DNA of 64,000 nt from Bacteroides thetaiotaomicron VPI-5482 (GTDB lineage Bacteria > Bacteroidota > Bacteroidia > Bacteroidales > Bacteroidaceae): NCBI RefSeq assembly GCF_000011065.1, contig NC_004663.1, positions 868,001 through 932,000 on the forward strand, read 5' to 3'. The notes below the pieces were generated by a model. It did no database searches, was not told the origin of the DNA, and worked only from the letters and a program-made list of their open reading frames with translations. The translations under genes and the position numbers were made by a program. Each line of letters opens with the position of its first letter. Position 1 is the stretch's first letter. Positions 42,477 through 52,581 of this stretch are shown here, one piece after another.

Positions 42477-44105
42477 TTACCTATTTTCTGCATACTCATC
42501 CAGTACGCGCTTGATACTTTGTCCTATTTTTACGTAATCGGCTTCGTTCAGATTGGCGAGCGAAACACGGACACTCCATTTCGGTCCGGCAAATCCGCCG
42601 CCGTTCAGCAGGACGAGCGAAGTCTCGTTGGCAAGGCGGAAAACAACGTCGAGCGGATTGTAGGTCTTTTGCAGATAGTCTGCAAATTCATCACCGTAGA
42701 ATTTCTTCGCCCATACCAGCATGTCGATTTCCGAATAATATCCGGCACGCAGCGGGTCTTCTATCAACGTGAAGCCGGTGCTGTCCCAGAGTGCATGCAG
42801 TCGACGGTGGATGATTTCCTGCATCTTTGCCTTGTACCGGTCTTCCTTGTCGAGAAGGGAGAAAGCGGCGAACAGGCTCATCTGCATTTGCTGGGGCAGC
42901 GAGAGTCCTGCGGTATGGTTCAGCGCAATCTGCCGGCTGTCGGCTACCATGCGGTCAATAAACTTCATCTTCTCGGGGTGTAAACTGAGGCTTGCATAAC
43001 GCTTGTTTAAGATTGCTGTTTGCTCCTCCGACAGGCGGGCAATCATTTTGTCGTAGATGTTGTCTTCGTGTAGGGCTATCACTGCATTTCTCCATCCTGT
43101 GGCTCCGAAATACTTGGAGAAGGAATAGACGCAGAGTGTATTATGCGGCAATTCCGCCATCAACGAACGGAAGTGAGGTATGAATGTTCCGTACACATCG
43201 TCCGTAATGATCATCAGATTCGGATTGTCATTCTTTACGATGTTGACAATACGTGCGGCAGTCTCCGGACTCAGCGCATAACTGGGCGGATTGCTCGGAT
43301 TGGTGATGAACAACGCTTTTATCTGCGGATTCTTCAGCTTATCGATATCTTCATCTTTATATTGCCAGGTGTGCAGCCCGTCCGGTGTCATCTGATCGGC
43401 AGATATTTCGGTAACATCGAACTGATAGCGGCGTAATTCCGGAATCTCGATGTAGGGCGTGAAGACAGGAATCATCAAGGCGATGGAATCCCCTTGATTC
43501 AACAGAAAGTTTTCCTGCAATGAATCGAATACATAGCACATGGCAGCCGTTCCGCCTTCGGTAGCGAAAAGGTCGAATGTGCCTTTAGGGGGACGGCGGT
43601 CGCACATTTCCTGTGCCAGATAATCCTGTACGATCAGTTCGGTGAAGTGCAGGATACGGTCGGGGACAGGATACTGGTCGCCGATGACCGATTCCGCCCA
43701 TTCATGAACCAGTCTGTCCGGATCGGCTGCGTGCTCCATCAGCATATAATTATAGGTTTCTTTCAGTAACCTGGCTCCGGCTTCTTTCTCGTTCTCTTTG
43801 AGGAAAGCCTCGAAGCGGGCGGCTATTCCTTCCTGTTGTGGGATGCCTGCAATTCCTTCTTCCAGGGATTGGACACGGCGACATTCGCAAAGTCCGAATT
43901 TTCCTAACAGGAAGAATGCTTCACGCGGTTCGGTCGCAATCCAGTTCGGGTTGCCTCGTCCTGCGTTCAGCATGGTATGGGCCATTTTCTTGATACTCTC
44001 GTCAGCCATTTCGATGAGCTTGTTTTTAAGTTCGAAAGGGCTGATCGTTTCCATCTTTTTGGCAAAGTTCTTGGTGATAACTGTGCCAGTTGTTTTCTTT
44101 TCCAT
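42477..44105 (-). CDS. aspD: Aspartate 4-decarboxylase (PLP enzyme)
   Basis: The start was set at ATG 44105 (542 residues, as expected for about 530-residue AspD). It converts L-aspartate to L-alanine and CO2. Fold-type I aminotransferase motifs are clear: FITNPSNPPSYALSPE, ITDDVYGTF, and the PLP-Lys region YSFSKYFGATGWRNAV, plus the arginine for the alpha-carboxylate in SVRVSLANL. It lies 60 bases after aspT on the same strand. The pair forms the aspartate/alanine cycle: decarboxylation in the cytoplasm consumes a proton, so with electrogenic exchange by AspT a proton motive force is generated. Confidence 0.92.
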   Translation of the reverse strand: MEKKTTGTVITKNFAKKMETISPFELKNKLIEMADESIKKMAHTMLNAGRGNPNWIATEPREAFFLLGKFGLCECRRVQSLEEGIAGIPQQEGIAARFEAFLKENEKEAGARLLKETYNYMLMEHAADPDRLVHEWAESVIGDQYPVPDRILHFTELIVQDYLAQEMCDRRPPKGTFDLFATEGGTAAMCYVFDSLQENFLLNQGDSIALMIPVFTPYIEIPELRRYQFDVTEISADQMTPDGLHTWQYKDEDIDKLKNPQIKALFITNPSNPPSYALSPETAARIVNIVKNDNPNLMIITDDVYGTFIPHFRSLMAELPHNTLCVYSFSKYFGATGWRNAVIALHEDNIYDKMIARLSEEQTAILNKRYASLSLHPEKMKFIDRMVADSRQIALNHTAGLSLPQQMQMSLFAAFSLLDKEDRYKAKMQEIIHRRLHALWDSTGFTLIEDPLRAGYYSEIDMLVWAKKFYGDEFADYLQKTYNPLDVVFRLANETSLVLLNGGGFAGPKWSVRVSLANLNEADYVKIGQSIKRVLDEYAENR

Positions 44106-44165
44106 AATGGTTCTTATTGTTTTGATACTTAATTTTGATTTCCTATACATTCATTATACTGACAT

Positions 44166-45860
44166 TTACATGAGCAATACGATGGCTACTCCCCAGATAA
44201 TCAGTAGTGTATTACCGACTGCATACGTCACGGTGTATCCTAACGCGGGAGTGTCGCTTCCCAATGCATCCTGAATAGCTCCCAGTGCGGCGGTTGTGGT
44301 ACGTGCTCCGGCTGTACATCCCAGTGTGAGGGCAGGGTGGAACTTGAACAGATATCTTCCCATCAGCAGTCCGCTGAGAAGAGGGATGGCGGTTGCCAGT
44401 GCACCGACGATAAACAGGCTGAATCCTACTTCTTTGAAACCGGTCACGAAACTAGGTCCTGCAGCGATGCCGACAACAGCGATAAACATATTCAATCCCA
44501 CATTATTCAATACCCACAACGAAGGTTCGGGGATACCGCCAAAGGTCGGATGTTTGCTGCGCAGCCAGCCGAATACGAGTCCTGCGATCAAGGCACCTCC
44601 ACTGGTGGACAGGCTGATCGGGATACCTCCCAGGTGAATGGCAAGTGCGCCGACCAGACCACCGAGCAGGATACCCAGTCCCACGAAGATCATATCTGTC
44701 TGGTTGGTGGGGCGATCGATATAGCCCATCTGTTTGGCGGCAGTTTCTACTTCGAGTTTTGTTCCGGTCAGTTCGAGAATATCGCCGGAGTCGATCACTG
44801 TCTGAGCGAGTACCGGAACATTGATGCCTGCTCGCTTGATACTGCGGATACTGACTCCGTGCATGAATTTCAGCGCACGGATCGTGGAGACCTTTTCGCC
44901 TGCGAATGTGCGGTGGGTGACCATTACCGGAAGCGTCTCTGCCGGAAAGTCGAGCAGTTGGGCGTCGATCACTTCCGGACCGATCCAGTCTTCTTCGCCG
45001 ATTGCATATTCACGGCGGCCGCTTAATACGACTTCATCGCCCGGTTGTAGAAGCATATCCGGGGTGACTTCTTCTATGACGCCCTTTTGCCGTACGCGTT
45101 CTACAAACAGCCGTTTATCGTTTTCCACCAGATAGTTCTCCAGTTCGCTGACCGTTTTTCCTTTGCCGAACCATTCGTTATCTATTTTATAAGCACGGAA
45201 TACGACGGGGCGGAGGGCGGTGTAAAATCCGGGTTCATCTGCTTCGGAAGTTCCCATTTTGGCTTCCAGCTCTTTGCAGTCCGCTTTCACCTTCTCCAGT
45301 CCGCCCAGCATTTTGGGACCGAGTGAAGCCAGAATCCATGCGGAACCTGCCGTACCGAAAATATAAGTCACAGCGTATGCTACGGGGATGGCATTGATAA
45401 ATGTCGCTTTCTGCGCATCGCTGATGCTTAATTGATTGATCGTGTCGCTTGCCACACCGATTACTGCGGAAATGGTCTGTGAGCCTGCCAGCAATCCGGC
45501 AGCCTCGCCTACATGGTAGCCCATGATTTTGGCAAGTATCCATGGGGCGATGAGGCTGACAATGCACATCAGGACGGCAAATCCTACTTGCGGCAATCCG
45601 TCTTTCTTCAATCCGCGAAAGAATTGCGGACCTACCTTATAGCCCACAGCGAATAAAAACAGGAGGAAAAAGACAGCTTTCATCGGGCCGTCTACACTAA
45701 TGTTTAATTGTCCTACCAGTACTCCGACCAGTAGCACGCTGGTTACTGTTCCCAACGAAAATTTTCCTATTTTGAATCTGCCCAGCCAGAAGCCGGCGAA
45801 TAAAGTGAGGAAAATGGCAAGTTCGGGATGATCCCTGAGTTGATTAATAATCCATTCCAT
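44166..45860 (-). CDS. aspT: Aspartate-alanine antiporter
   Basis: 564 residues. Two five- to six-helix membrane halves flank a cytoplasmic region of two TrkA-C/RCK_C domains (about 210-380: [20 protein letters not shown] and [13 protein letters not shown], then [17 protein letters not shown]). This is the architecture of AspT. The membrane halves show the family GxxxG-rich pattern ([41 protein letters not shown]). It exchanges aspartate in for alanine out, electrogenically. It comes first in the operon with aspD. The energy role fits an acid-tolerant gut anaerobe. Confidence 0.93.
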
Positions 45861-46066
45861 ATATGTTGTTCTTGTTTAGGTTATGTTCATAACAACAGTT
45901 CTTGTGCAAAAAGAGTTTAGTGGGTTAAGTACGTTATCGTCATAGTTTCTAAAAATATAAATTAATTGTGCGGAAGTCCCGGGTAAACGAGAGAGCGTCT
46001 TAAATTTCTCAGTTTCGCTTTTTTGTTATACTTTTGTCACTTCAAATAAAACTAATCATATTCTGT

Positions 46067-47734
46067 ATGAAATCAGACATAGAAATAGCTCGCAGTGTCG
46101 AGTTGAAAAAGATCAAGCAAGTTGCCGAAAGCATCGGAATTCCTCGTGAAGAAGTCGAAAATTATGGTCGCTACATCGCGAAGATTCCCGAACAACTGAT
46201 CGACGAGGAGAAAGTGAAGAAAAGTAACCTTGTCCTGGTAACTGCCATCACAGCGACAAAGGCGGGTATCGGCAAAACTACAGTATCTATCGGTCTCGCC
46301 CTGGGACTGAACAAAATCGGAAAGAAGGCGATTGTCGCTTTGCGCGAGCCGTCTCTCGGTCCTTGCTTCGGTATGAAGGGAGGAGCAGCGGGTGGGGGAT
46401 ATGCACAGGTGCTTCCGATGGAGAAGATCAACCTTCATTTTACGGGAGACTTTCATGCGATTACTTCCGCGCATAACATGATTTCTGCTTTGCTCGATAA
46501 TTATCTTTATCAGAATCAGGCGAAAGGTTTCGGATTGAAAGAAATTCTCTGGCGTCGGGTGCTCGACGTGAACGACCGTTCGTTGCGCAGCATCGTAGTC
46601 GGACTCGGACCCAAGTCGAACGGCATCACGCAGGAGTCAGGCTTCGATATTACTCCGGCTTCGGAAATTATGGCCATTCTCTGCCTTTCCAAAGATGTGG
46701 AAGACTTGCGCCGCCGCATTGAAAATATTCTGCTTGGTTTTACATATGATGACCAGCCTTTTACGGTGAAAGATCTCGGAGTGGCGGGAGCTATCACGGT
46801 ATTGCTGAAAGACGCCATCCATCCGAATCTGGTGCAAACGACCGAAGGTACCGCCGCTTTCGTACACGGCGGACCGTTTGCCAATATCGCTCATGGCTGT
46901 AACTCTATTCTTGCCACCAAACTGGCAATGTCATTCGGTGACTATGTGATCACGGAAGCCGGATTCGGCGCAGACCTCGGTGCTGAAAAGTTCTATAACA
47001 TCAAATGCCGCAAAAGCGGACTCCAGCCCAAACTGACTGTGATTGTCGCTACGGCGCAAGGACTGAAGATGCACGGTGGTGTCAGTCTCGACCGCATCAA
47101 GGAACCGAACATGGAAGGACTGAAAGAAGGATTGCGCAATCTGGATAAACATATTCGTAATCTTCGCTCCTTCGGACAGACGGTAGTGGTTGCTTTCAAT
47201 AAGTTTGCCACCGACACGGACGAGGAAATGGAAATGCTGCGCGAGCACTGCGAACAGTTGGGGGTAGGTTACGCCATCAATAATGCGTTCAGCGACGGTG
47301 GTGATGGAGCGGTAGATATGGCCCGCCTCGTAGTCGATACGATAGAAAATAATCCGTCCGAACCTTTGCGTTATACGTATAAAGAAGAAGACAGCATACA
47401 GCAGAAGATTGAGAAAGTGGCTACCAACCTTTATGGAGCCAGCGTCATTACGTACAGCAGCATCGCCCGCAACCGCATCAAGCTGATTGAGAAAATGGGA
47501 ATCACTCATTATCCGGTTTGTATTGCCAAGACACAATACTCTTTTTCTGCCGATCCGAAGATTTATGGCGCCGTGAATAATTTCGAGTTCCATATCAAGG
47601 ATATAGTGATTAATAACGGTGCCGAAATGATTGTAGCGATTGCAGGAGAAATCCTTCGTATGCCGGGATTGCCCAAAGAACCGCAAGCGTTGCATATCGA
47701 CATTGTAGATGGTGAAATTGAAGGACTGAGCTGA
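46067..47734 (+). CDS. fhs: Formate-tetrahydrofolate ligase
   Basis: 555 residues from ATG 46067 (MKSDIEIARSVELKK). An upstream TTG start would add 11 residues of non-homologous sequence. It makes 10-formyl-THF from formate, ATP and THF. Motifs: TKAGIGKTTVSIGLALGLN (the P-loop region), REPSLGPCFGMKGGAAGGGY, FTGDFHAITSAHNMISAL, TEAGFGADLGAEKF. It is a typical tetrameric cytoplasmic enzyme. With glyA next to it (convergent), it serves one-carbon metabolism and can supply formyl groups alongside formate-using PurT. Transcribed alone, followed by a strong hairpin. Confidence 0.96.
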   Translation: MKSDIEIARSVELKKIKQVAESIGIPREEVENYGRYIAKIPEQLIDEEKVKKSNLVLVTAITATKAGIGKTTVSIGLALGLNKIGKKAIVALREPSLGPCFGMKGGAAGGGYAQVLPMEKINLHFTGDFHAITSAHNMISALLDNYLYQNQAKGFGLKEILWRRVLDVNDRSLRSIVVGLGPKSNGITQESGFDITPASEIMAILCLSKDVEDLRRRIENILLGFTYDDQPFTVKDLGVAGAITVLLKDAIHPNLVQTTEGTAAFVHGGPFANIAHGCNSILATKLAMSFGDYVITEAGFGADLGAEKFYNIKCRKSGLQPKLTVIVATAQGLKMHGGVSLDRIKEPNMEGLKEGLRNLDKHIRNLRSFGQTVVVAFNKFATDTDEEMEMLREHCEQLGVGYAINNAFSDGGDGAVDMARLVVDTIENNPSEPLRYTYKEEDSIQQKIEKVATNLYGASVITYSSIARNRIKLIEKMGITHYPVCIAKTQYSFSADPKIYGAVNNFEFHIKDIVINNGAEMIVAIAGEILRMPGLPKEPQALHIDIVDGEIEGLS

Positions 47735-47770
47735 TTTTTACTATTTCATTTAGTATATTTCTGTACTGTC

Positions 47771-47832
47771 AATCATCCAATATAAATCCCCGTCTTTCCA
47801 CTTCTGATAGTTTGGGAAGACGGGGATGATTG
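47771..47832 (+). terminator. Hairpin after fhs
   Basis: A strong GC-rich stem CCCCGTCTT/AAGACGGGG, with further outer pairs AATCAT/ATGATT, follows the fhs stop by 37 bases. There is no long T-run, so it may act as a 3' stabiliser or weak terminator. Confidence 0.55.
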
Positions 47833-47989
47833 TATATAGAGTCCAGTGTACCGGTATGTTGACCTTGTCTGATACACTGTACGATTGAAGTCGCTGCTTT
47901 CCGGAAGAGTATAGTGCGTATTTCAATTTCTCTTTTTGTAGTAAGAAAACATCTTTTCGAGCAGATAGTTTGTCTGATTCTGTTAATAA

Positions 47990-48030
47990 ATAAAAAAGAA
48001 AAGCCTGTTTTCTTCACAGAAAGCAGGCTT
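47990..48030 (-). terminator. Intrinsic terminator of glyA
   Basis: AAGCCTGTTTTCT (48001-48013) pairs with AGAAAGCAGGCTT (48018-48030), one G-U pair, loop TCAC. On the minus strand it is followed by a T-rich tract (47990-48000). It lies about 90 bases after the glyA stop. Confidence 0.75.
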
Positions 48031-48120
48031 ATAAAATTCAAAAGAAATTCTTTATGAAATGTTGAACACAAATGCTGCTAATTCACATTACCGGCATTTG
48101 GTTACTCAAAGAAAGAAATC

Positions 48121-49401
48121 TTAATCAGCAAAAAGAGGATATTTCTTCATTGTCTCATTGACACGTGCACGTACTTGTGCGATCACCTCTTCATTTTCCA
48201 CGTTAGACAGAACTGTTTCGATCATTTCGGCAATTTCGATCATCAGGTCTTCTTTCGCACCACGGGTTGTGATGGCAGGAGTACCCAGACGGATACCGGA
48301 AGTTTGGAAAGCAGAACGGCTGTCAAACGGAACCATGTTCTTATTCACGGTAATGTCAGCAGAAACTAATGCTTTTTCTGCTACCTTACCTGTCAGATCA
48401 GGGTATTTGCTACGCAGGTCAACCAGCATGGAGTGATTGTCCGTACCACCGGAAACGATTGTAAAACCACGGTCTATCAAGGCCTGTGCCAGTATGGCAG
48501 CATTCTTCTGAACCTGTTTTGCATATTCCTTGTATTCCGGTTGCAGGATTTCACCGAAAGCTACGGCTTTGGCAGCGATTACGTGTTCCAACGGTCCGCC
48601 CTGTACACCTGGGAATACAGCTGAATCCAGTAATTGAGACATCATTTTGATTTCACCCTTCGGAGTTTTCTTTCCCCAAGGATTAGGGAAATCTTTTCCC
48701 ATCATGATGACCCCACCACGAGGTCCGCGAAGTGTTTTATGTGTAGTCGAAGTGACGATGTGTGCATATTTAACCGGGTTCTCCAACAGTCCGGCAGCGA
48801 TCAGACCCGCAGGGTGAGCCATGTCGATCATCAGGATAGCGCCTACTTTATCTGCGATTTCACGCATACGTTTGTAGTCCCATTCGCGGGAATAAGCAGA
48901 GCCGCCGCCGATAATCATTTTCGGCTTTTCGCGCAAAGCAACTTCTTCCATCTGGTCGTAGTCTACACGGCCGGTTTCCTGATTCAGATTGTATTCGCAA
49001 GGAGTGTAGATAATGCCGGAAGTGTTTACTAATGAACCGTGAGAAAGGTGTCCGCCGTGTGCGAGGTTTAATCCCATAAACTTGTCGCCTGGATTCAAAA
49101 CAGCCAGAAATACGGCTGCATTGGCTTGTGCTCCTGAATGCGGTTGTACGTTTGCCCATTCGGCACCGAAGATTTCTTTCAGGCGGTCGATAGCGATTTG
49201 TTCGCTTTGGTCAACTACTTCACAACCTCCGTAGTAACGTTTGCCCGGATAACCTTCTGCGTACTTGTTAGTCAGGCAAGAACCCATTGCCTGCATTACC
49301 TGGTCACTTACAAAGTTTTCAGATGCAATCAGCTCGATACCTTTCAGCTGACGTTGGTGCTCTTTTTCGATGATGTCGAAAATTAAGTCGTCTCTTTTCA
49401 T
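48121..49401 (-). CDS. glyA: Serine hydroxymethyltransferase
   Basis: 426 residues. It converts serine and THF to glycine and 5,10-methylene-THF, the donor also used by PanB. PLP-dependent fold type I. The catalytic Lys is in VTSTTHKTLRGPRGGVI, with NKYAEGYPGKRYYGGCE near the start and LMIDMAHPAGLIAAGLL. The chain is complete with a normal C-terminus. A -7 box TAACTTTG at 49455-49462 on the minus strand, with TTCG 18 bases before it, is the probable promoter. Monocistronic, ended by the hairpin at 47990-48030. Confidence 0.98.
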   Translation of the reverse strand: MKRDDLIFDIIEKEHQRQLKGIELIASENFVSDQVMQAMGSCLTNKYAEGYPGKRYYGGCEVVDQSEQIAIDRLKEIFGAEWANVQPHSGAQANAAVFLAVLNPGDKFMGLNLAHGGHLSHGSLVNTSGIIYTPCEYNLNQETGRVDYDQMEEVALREKPKMIIGGGSAYSREWDYKRMREIADKVGAILMIDMAHPAGLIAAGLLENPVKYAHIVTSTTHKTLRGPRGGVIMMGKDFPNPWGKKTPKGEIKMMSQLLDSAVFPGVQGGPLEHVIAAKAVAFGEILQPEYKEYAKQVQKNAAILAQALIDRGFTIVSGGTDNHSMLVDLRSKYPDLTGKVAEKALVSADITVNKNMVPFDSRSAFQTSGIRLGTPAITTRGAKEDLMIEIAEMIETVLSNVENEEVIAQVRARVNETMKKYPLFAD

Positions 49402-49621
49402 TCTTTTTATAAGTAATATTAAATTTTTAATTCGAGATACCTATTTTAAGCGCACAAAGTTAGTGAAAATAAATAAAGAACGAAGGAACTATAAGAAAAA
49501 TGTTAGTAAATGGAGGAAATTAATAGATAATGGATAATTTATCGTACGGAATGAATAGGAGGTGTCTGTTTTTGCCGGTTGCCGACTATCAAAAGTTCAT
49601 CAGCCGGCTGTCGGATGTTCT

Positions 49622-50359
49622 TTAAAGAATGAATCCGAACGAGAAACTTAATGCGCTGTCGCGGCGGCGGAAAATGATAGGGCTGACTCCCGTGCTGCCG
49701 TCTGAATTGATATTGTCATAAACGATGGATTTGGAGATATTTCCTATCCCCTGTTCGTAGCGGAAGTCGAAAAAGATGCGGGAGATATTGACGCCGACAC
49801 CGATCACGACGCTGACATTGAGCGGATACAGCTTTTCATGAATCCCTTTCTGGTCGAAGTTTGTGAAAGTGATTTCGTTCTGCTTTCCCCATAGATACCG
49901 GAGTTTTGGACCGGCAAAGATAGACATTCCGTATGGTCCTTTTTTCACTACGTTATATCCGTAGAGAATAGGGAAGTCGATACTGTGAAGTACGGACTGT
50001 ACCGAAGCATAATCGGGTTCGATGGCAGGGTGTTGCGAACCGAGTTTGTCAAAGGTGATCTCGCCTTTGCTGACATTATAGGATGCTTCCGGCTGAATGA
50101 AATGCTTCTTTATATTAAAGCGCATGAAGATCGCGCCAAAATAGCCGATCTTATAATTATTTTGTACTTCGTCGATCGTTACGTCTTTGATTTTCAATTC
50201 GGATACCATAAACATGGAAGAATTAAATCCGGCTTTGATACCAAAGTTGATTTTCTTTGTGTTGGGACGTTCCACTTTATCTGCGTTACGATCTTGGGCG
50301 AAAGCTGTGCAAGCTATCGCCATCCAACCGAAAAGAATTATGTTGCGCAGTATATTCAT
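49622..50359 (-). CDS. Porin-family outer-membrane beta-barrel protein
   Basis: 245 residues with a signal peptide (RNIILFGWMAIACTAFAQ). The mature chain has the PorT/OMP_b-brl pattern of about eight strands: INFGIKAGFNSSMFMV, FIQPEASYNVSKG, YGYNVVKKGPYGMSIFAGPKLRYL, VVIGVGVNISRIFFDFRYEQG, and a C-terminal ALSFSFGFIL. It is a generic Bacteroidetes porin-like protein and the solute is unknown. It starts 16 bases after the flavin reductase gene and is probably the last gene of the pyrB operon. Confidence 0.8.
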   Translation of the reverse strand: MNILRNIILFGWMAIACTAFAQDRNADKVERPNTKKINFGIKAGFNSSMFMVSELKIKDVTIDEVQNNYKIGYFGAIFMRFNIKKHFIQPEASYNVSKGEITFDKLGSQHPAIEPDYASVQSVLHSIDFPILYGYNVVKKGPYGMSIFAGPKLRYLWGKQNEITFTNFDQKGIHEKLYPLNVSVVIGVGVNISRIFFDFRYEQGIGNISKSIVYDNINSDGSTGVSPIIFRRRDSALSFSFGFIL

Positions 50360-50375
50360 GGCAGTACTTTTTTCT

Positions 50376-50942
50376 TTATTTCTTCTTTTCTACACTCCAG
50401 CCGAATTTCCCTATTTTTTCTCCCAGGTCGTAATATCCTCCGTGCACATATACCAGCGGGTTCGCTTCCGCCAGTTCGAACTTGCCGGTTTCGGGATTCA
50501 GGTTCCGGTCGTCTGCACGGACGTTTACCACATCGGCGATAAACATATCATGCGAACCGAGCGAAACAATTTCCTTCACGCGACATTCGATGCAGAGGGG
50601 AGACTCTTCGATCAGCGGTGCGCTGACTACGGTGCAGCGTCCCGGAGTGAGTTTCATCTCTTCGAATTTACGATAATTCCGTCCCGAACGTACTCCGCAC
50701 CAGTCGGTAGGGAACGCCATGTCTTTAGTTGTCAGATTGATGACGAACTCCATATTCTTCTTGATGATGTCGTAGGAGTGTCGTTCCGGTCGTACGGATA
50801 TATAGCACATGGGCGGGTTTGTACAAATCGTACCCGTCCATGCTACTGTTATAATATTATATTCACTTTCATCTTTTCCGCAACTCACCAATATGGCAGG
50901 CAGCGGATAGATCATCGTTCCCGGTTTCCAGTCTTGTTTCAA
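50376..50942 (-). CDS. Flavin reductase-like FMN-binding protein
   Basis: 188 residues. FMN-binding split-barrel pattern: YPLPAILVSCGKDESEYNIITVAWTG, MCYISVRPERHSYDIIKKNMEFVINL, and DWCGVRSGRNYRKFEEMKLTP. It is a member of the flavin reductase/DIM6-NTAB group that transfers electrons from NAD(P)H to FMN or stores FMN. Partner unknown. It lies 34 bases after pyrI and 16 before the porin gene, so likely co-transcribed with pyrBI. Confidence 0.88.
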   Translation of the reverse strand: MKQDWKPGTMIYPLPAILVSCGKDESEYNIITVAWTGTICTNPPMCYISVRPERHSYDIIKKNMEFVINLTTKDMAFPTDWCGVRSGRNYRKFEEMKLTPGRCTVVSAPLIEESPLCIECRVKEIVSLGSHDMFIADVVNVRADDRNLNPETGKFELAEANPLVYVHGGYYDLGEKIGKFGWSVEKKK

Positions 50943-50976
50943 TTTAATAAAAAATTAAGAATGAGGAATGGAGAAA

Positions 50977-51438
50977 CTAGAGGATGGTGATTTCCTCGCG
51001 TTTCTGTTCTTTCTCGCAATAATGGCACTTCACGATGCAATTATCCTTGTCTATCACATGAAATAACGTAGGCATAGGTTCATTGTTCGTGATACATTTC
51101 GGATTGGCGCATTTTACGATGCCGTGCAGTTCGTCCGGCATTCTGACTTCTTTCTTTTCAACGACTTCATAGTCGCGGATAATGTTCAGTTTTACGTAAG
51201 GTGCTACTACCGATATGCGGTTGATTTCTTCGTCGCAGAAAAACTTGTCGGCGATTTTGATAATGCCTTTTTTCCCTAGCTTTTTGCTGTCGAGGTTGAA
51301 GCCGATGGTGATGTTACACTTCATTTGCTCCACGCCCAGTAGCTGTACGACAGTAAAGAGTTTTTCTGATGGGATATGGTCAATCACTGTCCCGTTTTTC
51401 AGGGCAGCTACTTGCAATGCTTGTTTATTTTCGCTCAT
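50977..51438 (-). CDS. pyrI: Aspartate carbamoyltransferase regulatory chain
   Basis: 153 residues. The N-terminal allosteric domain binds ATP/CTP (KNGTVIDHIPSEKLFTVVQLLG). The C-terminal zinc domain carries four Cys in CANPKCITNN and CHYCEKE. It overlaps pyrB by 4 bases (ATGA), so the two chains are made together and assemble as the 2(C3):3(R2) enzyme. Its presence implies feedback control by nucleotides, as in enteric bacteria. Confidence 0.96.
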   Translation of the reverse strand: MSENKQALQVAALKNGTVIDHIPSEKLFTVVQLLGVEQMKCNITIGFNLDSKKLGKKGIIKIADKFFCDEEINRISVVAPYVKLNIIRDYEVVEKKEVRMPDELHGIVKCANPKCITNNEPMPTLFHVIDKDNCIVKCHYCEKEQKREEITIL

Positions 51439-52376
51439 AATAAAATATCGTTTTTAACGTCCTCTAATGTGATACCTAATACGTCGCAAAGGATGGCTTC
51501 ACGGGCATACAGACCGTTTTGCGCCTGTTGGAAATAATATGCTTTCGGGTTGTTGTCCACGTCGTAAGCAATCTCGTTGACACGGGGCAGCGGGTGCAGA
51601 ATGCGGAGGTTCGGACGGGTGTTCTCCAGCATCTTGTTGCGCAGGATATATACATTTTTCACTCGTTCGTATTCCATCAGGTCGGTGAAGCGTTCGCGTT
51701 GCACACGGGTCATGTACAGGATGTCGGCATCAGCGATAATTTCTTCGGTAAATTCGGTATGTTCAATGTATTTGATCTGATGCTCTTTGCAGTATAGCTT
51801 ATATTCTTCCGGCATTTTCAGTTCATCGGGGGCGATGAAGTGGAATGTAGGATTGAAGTGACGCATAGCCATCAGTAGTGAGTGGACGGTGCGTCCGTAT
51901 TTCAAGTCTCCCACCAGAAAGATGTTCAGGTTTTCCAGTGTTCCCTGAGTTTTGTAGATGGAGTAGAGGTCGAGCATCGTTTGTGACGGGTGCTGGTTGG
52001 CTCCGTCTCCTGCATTGACGATGGGTACGGGTGCTACTTCGCTGGCATATCGGGCAGCTCCTTCGAGATAGTGTCGCATGACGATAATATCCGCATAGCT
52101 GCTAACCATCATGATCGTGTCTTTGAGTGTTTCTCCTTTTGAGGAGCTGGTTGCTTTCGGATCAGTAAATCCGATGACGCGTGCGCCGAGGCGATTGGCT
52201 GCTGTTTCGAAACTCAAACGGGTACGGGTGGAAGGTTCGAAGAACAGGGTTGCTACTACCTTACCTTGCAATAACCGGCGGTTGGGGTTCATTTCAAACT
52301 GCTTCGCCATTTCGAGCATGTAGAGGATTTTTTCTTTAGAATGTTCGGCAATGGTTACTAAACTTCTGTTTTCCAT
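51435..52376 (-). CDS. pyrB: Aspartate carbamoyltransferase catalytic chain
   Basis: 313 residues. It joins carbamoyl phosphate and aspartate, the first committed step of pyrimidine synthesis. Carbamoyl-phosphate site motif FFEPSTRTRLSFETAANRLGA at about residues 46-66. Second-site motifs: KGETLKDTIMMVSSYADIIVMRH, NAGDGANQHPSQTMLDLYSI and ILHPLPRVNEI. First gene of the operon pyrB-pyrI-flavin reductase-porin. Confidence 0.97.
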   Translation of the reverse strand: MENRSLVTIAEHSKEKILYMLEMAKQFEMNPNRRLLQGKVVATLFFEPSTRTRLSFETAANRLGARVIGFTDPKATSSSKGETLKDTIMMVSSYADIIVMRHYLEGAARYASEVAPVPIVNAGDGANQHPSQTMLDLYSIYKTQGTLENLNIFLVGDLKYGRTVHSLLMAMRHFNPTFHFIAPDELKMPEEYKLYCKEHQIKYIEHTEFTEEIIADADILYMTRVQRERFTDLMEYERVKNVYILRNKMLENTRPNLRILHPLPRVNEIAYDVDNNPKAYYFQQAQNGLYAREAILCDVLGITLEDVKNDILL

Positions 52377-52511
52377 TTTGTTATCTTTTATGTGGATAGA
52401 ACTTGTTTTACCGGAGTGTAAAGGTACGAAGAAAATGTAAAATACAAACTTTTTTTCTCTTTTTATTCGTTTTTCGGTTGGTTTTAAAATATCAAATAAA
52501 TCAAAAACTCG

Positions 52512-52542
52512 TTTGCTGTATGCTATATTTTATCTACCTTTG
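52512..52542 (+). promoter_or_regulatory. Promoter of the PBP1A gene cluster
   Basis: TTTG (52512-52515), 19-base spacer, TACCTTTG (52535-52542), an exact Bacteroides consensus. The expected start is near 52549, a leader of about 33 bases before the ATG at 52582. Confidence 0.8.
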
Positions 52543-52581
52543 CGGCTTAGTTATAAGCATCTTTTTTAAGCTAGAAGAAAC

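Larger units (their letters stand above)
47735..48120. other. Convergent intergenic region fhs/glyA with two hairpins
   Basis: No gene is recognised. A minus-strand frame of 100 codons here includes hairpin sequence in its C-terminus and looks like chance. The first hairpin spans 47771-47832 (inner arms ATCCCCGTCTT and AAGACGGGGAT with outer AATCAT/ATGATT). The second spans 48001-48030, with a T-rich tail on the minus strand. The rest (about 47833-47990) holds nothing I can assign. Confidence 0.6.

Noticed and set aside
47769..48071. Minus-strand frame of 100 codons between fhs and glyA
   Set aside because: Its C-terminal part is simply the fhs hairpin sequence and its N-terminal part is the glyA terminator; no domain or start support.
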